A stretch of DNA of 64,000 nt from Strigops habroptila (taxonomy: Eukaryota; Chordata; Aves; Psittaciformes; Psittacidae): NCBI RefSeq assembly GCF_004027225.2, contig NC_044302.2, positions 72,784,993-72,848,992 of the forward strand. Direction: 5' to 3'. Made by a program: the position numbers and the translations under genes. The notes beneath the pieces are model-generated. The model made no database searches and was not told the DNA's origin. It saw nothing but the letters and a program-made list of their open reading frames with translations. Each line of letters begins with the position of its first letter. Position 1 is the stretch's first letter. Shown here one piece after another: positions 45,261 to 64,000 of the stretch.

Positions 45261-47220
45261 TCAGTATTTCAGATCTGAATGGATTAGATTAAAACACTGG
45301 CTTTCTACCTCCACTAAGGGGATTTAAATGTTACATTGTGCTTTCATTAAATGTAACTTCGTTTTGTCCTAAAATGTAAGCAACGCCTGTCTACATATGA
45401 GTGCTGGATTGTATGATTTCTCAGAGTCTTGACTCTTATTCATGAGGCTAACTCCAGTTTTTTTTAAATTAAGTCTCATTATGAGGAGAAATAGTTGATG
45501 GAGGGGATGGACAGAACTTGAGGTGCAAGGATTAGGCTAAGACCTCAGTTTATACAAAAAGCATTGTCACAGTTCATATAGGGTAAGGTGTCATGCGGGG
45601 TGTGATACATTATTTCATATGCTACTAAACTGAAGTGGGTTTCTCTCATTGCCAGCTCAAAACAATCAAAAGTGGAAAATAATTAAAAAATCTTTTTAAT
45701 GATAAAAATACTATTTCTAGACAAGGCCTTCCGCAGAACCTCTGCAATCCAAAATTCTACTGTGCTTTTCTAACTTTCTGCTATTACAACAGTTCTGTTT
45801 GTAAAAACATACTGCAGTTGAAAGACTTCAGTGGAAGACACCTTGTATCTCAAATAATGGTATTGGCACACACTCTCGGTCCTTTACTGTATTGTTCTGA
45901 TTATATGTGAGGTCTGGAAGGTATCTAGATTTCAATAGTTTGATGAACACAGTCTTACCTGTAGTTGCTAATTCAGGCAAAAGCTGCACTGAGATCCAGT
46001 AATTTTCAGCTTTGGCTACAGAAAGGTTAGGGAAAAGTCTTAAGGCTGCAGTACATACTGGAGTGAGTACTCATACAAAAGCAGTAGCAAAAGTAAGAAC
46101 TCCAGATCCACTGATAGAAGTAGTTTCTCATGTGCCTTGTGCTCTCTAGCAGGTCTCTTGCAGACAGAGGGTAAAGGACCAGGCAGCAGCTCTGTCCCAC
46201 ATGCAAATTAGAGATAACCAGCTTCAGTAGTAAATTTTTAAAGTTTGATAGATACTCCAGAGAGAGTAAGTAAACACCACCTCCTTCTTAATAATTAGTT
46301 AATTGTTAAGGGAAACTAATAACTTCAGGTTGTTTTTAACTGAATGTCATGTATAAGGGTAGTAAGGGCAGCATAGCACAGTGACTTGCAATTGCTACCA
46401 TTAGCAGTAAAGCCATACTGATCCAGCAACCTGTGATAGACTGGAAGTTATTTTTAAAGTTTCTAAGGGGGTAAAATTGGATGGTGTGGGAATAAGTGTC
46501 AAAGCATAAGGAGGTTCCCCCACCGCATTCTCCTTCCAGCTAACTGAAACTTACGTAGGCTGGCAAAAAAACAAGCATAGCTGCTTTTTATTTAAATCAA
46601 AATGCATAAATAGAAGTAAGCAGTGTATCAGGGTTTCTCCTTGTAATGTGGTAGCTACTGTTTTCTAACTATGACTTTTCTAAGGAAGTGATATCTTAAA
46701 CTCAGTCTACAGCCTCCATATAGACATTTTTGAAGATGAAAGTACAGGTGGTCAGCCTTTTGGCAAACCTTCTCTAAAATATAAGGAAAACTGCTTGCAG
46801 TGATAGCTGCAGCCAATTTGTGCACTTATACTAATGAGAAAGCTTTATGAATTCTACAGTGACCACCTTTTTTAGACTCAAATGTGTCTCAATGTTGATA
46901 ATGCTAAAACTAGATTTGCAAATGTAGTCAGTCCAAGGTACGTCAGCACCACAGCTTTGTAGTTGTCTCCAAGCAATCACTGCACAAGGAGATTGGGACC
47001 TGCATGAGCAGTACACAGCTACTTCAGGCATCGCCCAGACAGAGTTGTATGTTCCTCAGGTTTTGCTGACTCTTCTTGAAACTCAATCTGGTGAGCATAA
47101 AAAAAAGCTAGGAGAGTTCACTGAAAAATAGCAATGTCTGCGTTACCTGGACTGTTAAAATGTGTGGCCTGTGGAGTTCCGTAATTCCAGTTATCTCGTG
47201 AATAACAGAGATGTGAATTC
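45261..47220. other. between the CDC37L1 and AK3 3' ends, nothing recognised
   Basis: The two genes converge here. An AATAAA on the minus strand at about 46586-46591 could end a long AK3 3' UTR. No other feature was seen. Confidence 0.45.
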
Positions 47221-47660
47221 TTAGTATGAAACCACGAAAACCAGTGCAATTGCTGCAATGAAAGTTGCTACAATAATACGATAAAGTGTGTGAGGATCAT
47301 CTAGCTCCAGGTTTACCAGGTTACACTTAATCTGTTCAGTATTTTCTGTCTTCTTACTAGTAATGTCTTGGACAGCTGCACAAAGACAGAGGCTTTACCA
47401 AATGTGTAGCACATCAGTGAAACTCCACTTTTCATGCCTGATAGCTGCTCTGAGGGCAGACATATAAAGATAGCAATAAGGCCAATCATCCAGCAAGTGC
47501 TAAGCATAATTAAGCCCAGCAAAACCAAGTAACGTGTGCAAGCAAAGCTAGAAGAAGGTGACTGTCTTCCATGATAACGATCTATATATGTATGCCAGTT
47601 CTGGTCTGAAATGGCCTTTTGCAGAATAGTGGTTATGGTTTCTGGCTGGCCCAAACTAGT
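47221..47660 (-). other. two adjacent hydrophobic frames downstream of the AK3 stop
   Basis: On the minus strand, frame one (47663-47313) has no ATG near its start. It encodes a strong transmembrane stretch (YLVLLGLIMLSTCWMIGLIA and on) followed by a polar loop. Frame two (47394-47221), in another register, continues with a polar part (DITSKKTENTEQIKCNLVNL) and ends in a second transmembrane stretch (TLYRIIVATFIAAIALVFVV) and TAA. The change of register sits near TGTCTTTGTGCAG, which also looks like a splice acceptor. Together they suggest a small two-helix membrane protein, either frameshifted or spliced, or a pseudogene. The helix-loop-helix layout loosely recalls the CD225/dispanin group, but I cannot confirm it. 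It lies about 400 bases downstream of AK3 on the same strand and could be in its 3' UTR. Confidence 0.3.
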
Positions 47661-48064
47661 CACGCATTCAGAAACATGCTTTCATGTCCTTACCATTGAT
47701 TCACCCTACATTTCATGAGTGAGTAAATCAATAAATGTGCTTTGTAATTAAGCTGTATTCTGAAATGTGTTTCCTTCACCAGTCAGTATTTGCAAACATA
47801 AATATTTTACGAATAAAAGACAAGAGCAGCTGCTTTTGTTGAAGTCTATATTATAAGTTGTTGAAGTACTATATTATAAAAATTAGGTATATTTAATATA
47901 AATACAACATTAAAGTGAGAACCACACGCAACAAAGTTTTATCGTAATGTAAGTTAAGGACAACATTAGACTTTAATTATTGATCAGTCTGGTAGGCTAC
48001 TTAAGAGAAATCCTTGACTGCTGAATCTCGTGTAATCAAGTGTGAGCAGAATTTAGACCTATTT

Positions 48065-59674
<11,610 letters not shown>

Positions 59675-59689
59675 TTAAATACAACTACT

Positions 59690-60005
59690 TGAAAGGAGGT
59701 TGTAGACAGGTGGGGGTCGGTCTCTTCTCCCAAGTTGCAAGCGATAGGATAAGAGGAAACGGCCTCAAGCTGTGCCAGGGGAGGTTTAGATTGGATATTA
59801 GGAAAAATTTCTTGCCAGGGTGGTCAGGCATTGGAACAGGCTGCCCAGGGAAGTGGTGGAATCACCGTCCCTGGAAGTGTTCAAAAACCATGTAGATGAG
59901 GCCCTCAGTAATATGGTTTAGTGGTGGTCTTGGCAGTCCTGAGGTAATGGTTGGGCTTGATGATCTTAAAGGAGTTTTCCAAGCTAGTTGATTCTGTGAT
60001 TCTAA
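59690..60005 (+). mobile_element. CR1 LINE 3' fragment
   Basis: GGAGGTTGTAGACAGGTGGG opens a CR1 tail. It runs through a [17 protein letters not shown]-type translation to GATTCTGTGATTCT at 60005. Confidence 0.92.
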
Positions 60006-60195
60006 AACAAATTTCATTTTAGAAAGTTAAGTGGCAAAGAGCATTATGGCATCGCTGCTCTGATCAACCCCTTTCCACCCCTTCCCAGGAGCCCCATTTT
60101 GGCTGCCTCCCCTCCCCCAGAACCCTGCCCCAGCCGGTTCCCACTCTCAGCCCTAAACTGTGGTGAGGCGACACGGTCTAGTGTGGGGCCATGGT

Positions 60196-60475
60196 TAGAA
60201 TGTTCAGGGTTGGAAAGGACCTTAAGATCATCTAGTTCCAACCCCCCTGCCATAGGCAGGGACACCTCACACTAGACCGTGTTGTGCAAGGCTCTGTCCA
60301 ACCTGTCCTTGAATACTGCCAGGGATGGAGCATTTACCACTTCTTTGGGCAACCTGTCCCAGTGCCTTACCTTTACTTCAAGAAGTAAAGAACCTCTTCC
60401 TTATAGCTAACCTGAATCTCACCTCTTTAAGTTTAAATCCATTACCCCTTGTCCTATTGCTACAAATGACATCTT
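60196..60475 (-). mobile_element. CR1 LINE 3' fragment, opposite orientation
   Basis: The plus strand shows GGTTGGAAAGGACCTTAAGA and CACCTCACACTAGACCG, the reverse of a CR1 3' end. The CR1 just to the left points towards it, so the two 3' ends face each other about 190 bases apart. Confidence 0.9.
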
Positions 60476-62325
60476 CCAAATGACATCCATCAGTTCCTTC
60501 CCATAAATACATTTTAGTGACTCACAGCTACAGCAGAACATGGTGTTTTCACCAGAACAGGAGATTGCACCACTTCCTAGGGTTTGCTGTCATGTCCACA
60601 GCAGGAGGAATGAGATTTCCTGATAAGGGTTTTGGAGATGCTGATGCATCTCAACCACTGTGAGCTAGAAGGGCCGCAGTGAAAATACAATCTCACAGAA
60701 AGGAGAGCTAAAGCCAAAACATTAATGAAATTCAGCTTTCCATTTTAAAACCTTGATTAATTTCAAAGGTTTTATAAGACATTTGCAAGAGCAACAAGGA
60801 AACATTCAAATGGACTTGTGGTACTTAACAACAGTGTGAAAATGGGAATATAGCCCGAAAACTGCCCAGTTGACAAAATAAATTGCCTTAACAATTAAGT
60901 AGGAAGGCACTGGCTTAGGACGGAAATCTTAGTATGAGCATAAAACACCTTATATTGAGCAATGTGAACCTCTGTAATTGAACCTAGTAAAAACTTCATT
61001 CTATAGAGCAGAAAAAGTGAAACATTCAGGGCATTATGAATGCTCCCAGGGCAACAACTCAGTCTGCCAAAGCACCACAGTCTTAAACAAAATTTGGCAA
61101 CAAAAAGCCATTTAAATATCAGAAGCTCGATTTAAACTTCGCGCTTCACAGACTGCTGAAAGGTGGAAGTCCAGAAAATGTGTAGGCAGCATCTAAGTGT
61201 TCCTGAAACAAATCTGCGGGAAAATGGAAGGTATTATATGAAATAAATATGCAACAAATGACTAGATTTTTCAGAGAAATCAGTAACACTTATCTTGAAA
61301 ATTACCATGTACAAAAAGCAGAAATAATTTATCTGCCAGTTAAAGAGGGCTCCTGAAGTTCTGCCTCTCTCCAGGCACTATTGAGCAGCTCAGAAAAACT
61401 CCACAGAGTGCTAAAATAATCCCACTGTTGAAGACTACTTAGAAACATGTCTGAACTTCACAAACAATATGCAAAGAAGGGGTGAAAGTGGACAGAGGGG
61501 CACTTCTCTCACACACACATGCTCTTACTAACATATGGCCTTTAGAGAACAGGAGTGGGTGCTTCTATTACAAGAATTATGTAGCAAAATAAATTATTGT
61601 TCCCCTTTTTTTCGCTATCTTTACTGGAGTCCAAACCTTGTCGTAGTGATTTTGTGCAACAGCTGTGGTATATTCAGAAGTGGAGAAGGAAATAATGGGA
61701 GGATTTCTTGTACTGAAATAGGTCATTGGTTCATCACTTTGTGTATAATGTCTTACACAACTATTCTGTATTAAAGAACATGCATGTGATTTTTTTCTGC
61801 AGCCATCACTTTGATGTTTAGAACATAAAATTTGATTATTTTAATTCAAACTTAATTATTCATATCTTAGCACAGTAACCAATGTTTAATTATACAATTT
61901 ACGTTGTATTCTGAATTAATCTTTTTCTGCTTACAGAACAGCTGCCTTATTCACACACGTAGCATACAGCTGTAAGTTAAAATCCTGACTCTTGCTCAGT
62001 GAGCTTATTGAAGTTGTTCTCATGGTGGCAGAACAGAAATAAAAATTTTGTTCCAGACAAGTGCAAATGTTCTTTCCAATAGAGAGCCTTTCAGATTTCT
62101 CAGTATTTGTTCAGGCATAAAAAATTCTTTTACAAGGCTTGTTAAAACTTGTCAGAAGAGTTCCTGTCATGCCTTCTCGTTGGAGATCTAAATACTTTCT
62201 TTTGAGTTTGATACATAATTCCTCTATTACTGTGATCTAACTACTTCCAGAGTGTTCTGTTTTAGATCAGAACGGTTTATTACATGAATGAGAAGTTTCA
62301 GTATCTTAACGAGAACCTGGTAGTG
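60476..62325. other. intergenic, nothing recognised
   Basis: AT-rich, only chance-like short frames. RCL1, the next gene in the conserved order, is not seen. Confidence 0.5.
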
Positions 62326-63215
62326 TGTGTAATTTGTCGGGGTCTGTTCTGGGACTGGTCCTGTTTAGTGTCTGTAAATACCCCCAGGGAGGAGACAGAG
62401 TGCGCCCTCATCAACTTTGCCAGTAACACCAGACCACAAGATCTTTGAGGACAGGCCCAAGAGCAGGGCTGCAGTTCAGCAGGATCAGGTAGGGAAACAT
62501 GCAAAGCAGGAACCTAACACAATGTAACAAAGGCAGGTGCAAAGTCCTCACCCAGGACACACTACTGCACGCTACCAGGAACTACTGCAACAGTACAGGC
62601 TGGGGAAGGAACAGTGAGGTAGCAGCTCCGCCAAAAACGTCTGTGGGGCACAGCTGGACAGCAGGCTAAGCACAACCTAGCACCTGACCTGGCGGCAAAG
62701 TACAGTTACACCCTGGGCTGTACTAACAGGAGGGTAGCCACTACCAGGGGAAACTATTATCCCCCTTTATTAGGCAATCCTTAGACCACATTGGGATACT
62801 GTGGCCAGTTTTGGGCCTTCCAGTTGTTGTGGTTGCTGAACCCAGGACACCAGTGCAAGACAAACATTGGTGAGTAGAAGCAGGTTTAGCAGGATGTGAC
62901 CAAGATGGTCAGGGGCTAGGGAAGCAGCACTGCCAGAGGCTGAGGGAACCATGCTTGTTTGCCTGAAGAAAAGGGTTCAGAGGTACCTAACAGCAGCTTG
63001 CTATCTCCTCCTAGGGAGGTTAACTGCGAAGGCAGTGTTGGATTCTTTACTAAGGTGTGTGGCAGGACTCATGGAGTTAGGCAGTGGAGCCAAAGTAGTA
63101 GTAGTCTCAGCCCTTCAAGATTTTTAAGACCCAGCTACATAAAGCCCTCAGCAACCAAATCTGACCCTGCTTTGGGCCATAGGTTGGACTTGAGATCTGG
63201 ATTCCAACCTGAATT
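62326..63215 (+). mobile_element. old, degraded CR1 LINE fragment
   Basis: CR1-like order: TGTTCTGGGACTGGTCCTGT, then GATGA-type reverse transcriptase text (INFASNT-like), CACCCTGGGCTGTACTAACA, and an AGGTTGGACTTGAGATC-like 3' part. It has many indels. Confidence 0.75.
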
Positions 63216-63958
63216 AGGTTGTGATGTTATATTTTTAAAATAAGATACCCCATTAATCATGTTTGAAAAAAAAGGCATCAAGTACTTATCCAGTGAAGGC
63301 TACCACACATACACACTATAGTTGCAAATTCTCCCTCAAAAAAGGATACCATCGAAAACATTTGATGGGAATTTTTTTTCTTTTTTAATTAGATATAGGT
63401 TGAAATATGTGGTGTGAAATGTTGTTAGCTTTAATTTTTTTTGTCTTAAAATAGCAAATACATGACTTTTTACAAACTAAACAAACATGTACAGCTGTGA
63501 TTCTTTATTTAGATTTAAGTTCTTTTTTTTAATGGTTCACAAAGAGGAATATAACAGTATCACTTTTGTGGTGTCATTCCCACCTTGAGTAAACAATCTA
63601 ATGCATTATTCCTCCCAGATGCTGAGTACGCCAAATTATCACTTATCCATCACAAGGGTTGTCCCAAACCTCTTAATTTTCCTAGGAAATATATGTTCTT
63701 GAGACAGATGTTTACTTTCTGTACACCAAGCTTGTTATGCTCAAAATCTTACTAACAACAAAGATGAAACACACCTTATTTATAAAGTAAAAAATTTATT
63801 GTTAACACGTAATTGAAATCTTAACAGCCAGTGTTTGTTTTCAGAAGTATTTTACGTCAGTTACCTGAGGACATTGTGACTGCCGATGGAGTGAGTCAGT
63901 TTTGAGGAAGACTGATTTTATTTTCACACAGTTTCACTTGGTTTTTTATTTAACCAAG
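63216..63958. other. intergenic, nothing recognised
   Basis: AT-rich with T-runs near 63370-63385 and 63520-63532. Confidence 0.5.
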
Positions 63959-64000
63959 CCAAGTGCAAGGTCCTACACCTGGGTCGGGGCAATCCCAGGC
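63959..64000 (+). mobile_element. start of a CR1 LINE fragment cut by the window end
   Basis: CCAAGTGCAAGGTCCTACAC and GGTCGGGGCAATCCCAGGC match the CR1 block also present at about 40250-40290. Confidence 0.85.

Overview
The window is a stretch of a bird nuclear genome. The evidence is spliced vertebrate genes with GT-AG introns, at least nine CR1 LINE fragments (the dominant avian retroposon), avian-type LTR fragments and short introns. The gene order SLC1A1 - (SPATA6L) - CDC37L1 - AK3 matches the block on human 9p24; in chicken the equivalent block is Z-linked (established knowledge, not visible here). The species cannot be named from the sequence.

Layout. 1-5.8 kb: 3' end of SLC1A1 (+), with the last two coding exons and the 3' UTR. 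5.8-21.6 kb: intergenic, with decayed LTR and CR1 pieces and one 162-bp repeat that recurs inverted 7 kb away. 21.6-27.1 kb: scattered minus-strand exons that look like SPATA6L. One has an in-frame stop and the amino-terminal exons cannot be found, so the gene appears to be decaying. PLPP6, expected next, was not found. 30.7-36.5 kb: the CpG-rich promoter region of CDC37L1, split by a 4,576-bp endogenous retrovirus (ERV, minus strand) inserted in a TATG microsatellite. 36.0-44.7 kb: CDC37L1 (+), seven coding exons, 324 codons. 48.1-59.4 kb: AK3 (-), five coding exons, 227 codons. 59.6-64 kb: CR1 fragments and unassigned sequence.

The most unusual element is the ERV. Its two 501-bp LTRs look identical by eye, it has a perfect 18-nt primer-binding site for tRNA-His, and it has the TG...CA ends and 4-bp duplication typical of gammaretrovirus-like elements. 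It is internally deleted: the back half of capsid, all of nucleocapsid, nearly all of reverse transcriptase, RNase H and the front of integrase are gone. Where env should lie there is instead a small one-helix membrane ORF, a long frame (one internal stop) with a dense cysteine cluster followed by an arginine-rich motif, and a second frame with a related cysteine cluster. I cannot name these frames; they look like accessory genes rather than envelope.

The genes do not form a functional unit. SLC1A1 is a plasma-membrane glutamate transporter, CDC37L1 an Hsp90 co-chaperone and AK3 a mitochondrial GTP:AMP phosphotransferase. All exon boundaries were read by eye from reading frame, splice consensus and known family sequence; UTR ends and repeat limits are approximate.
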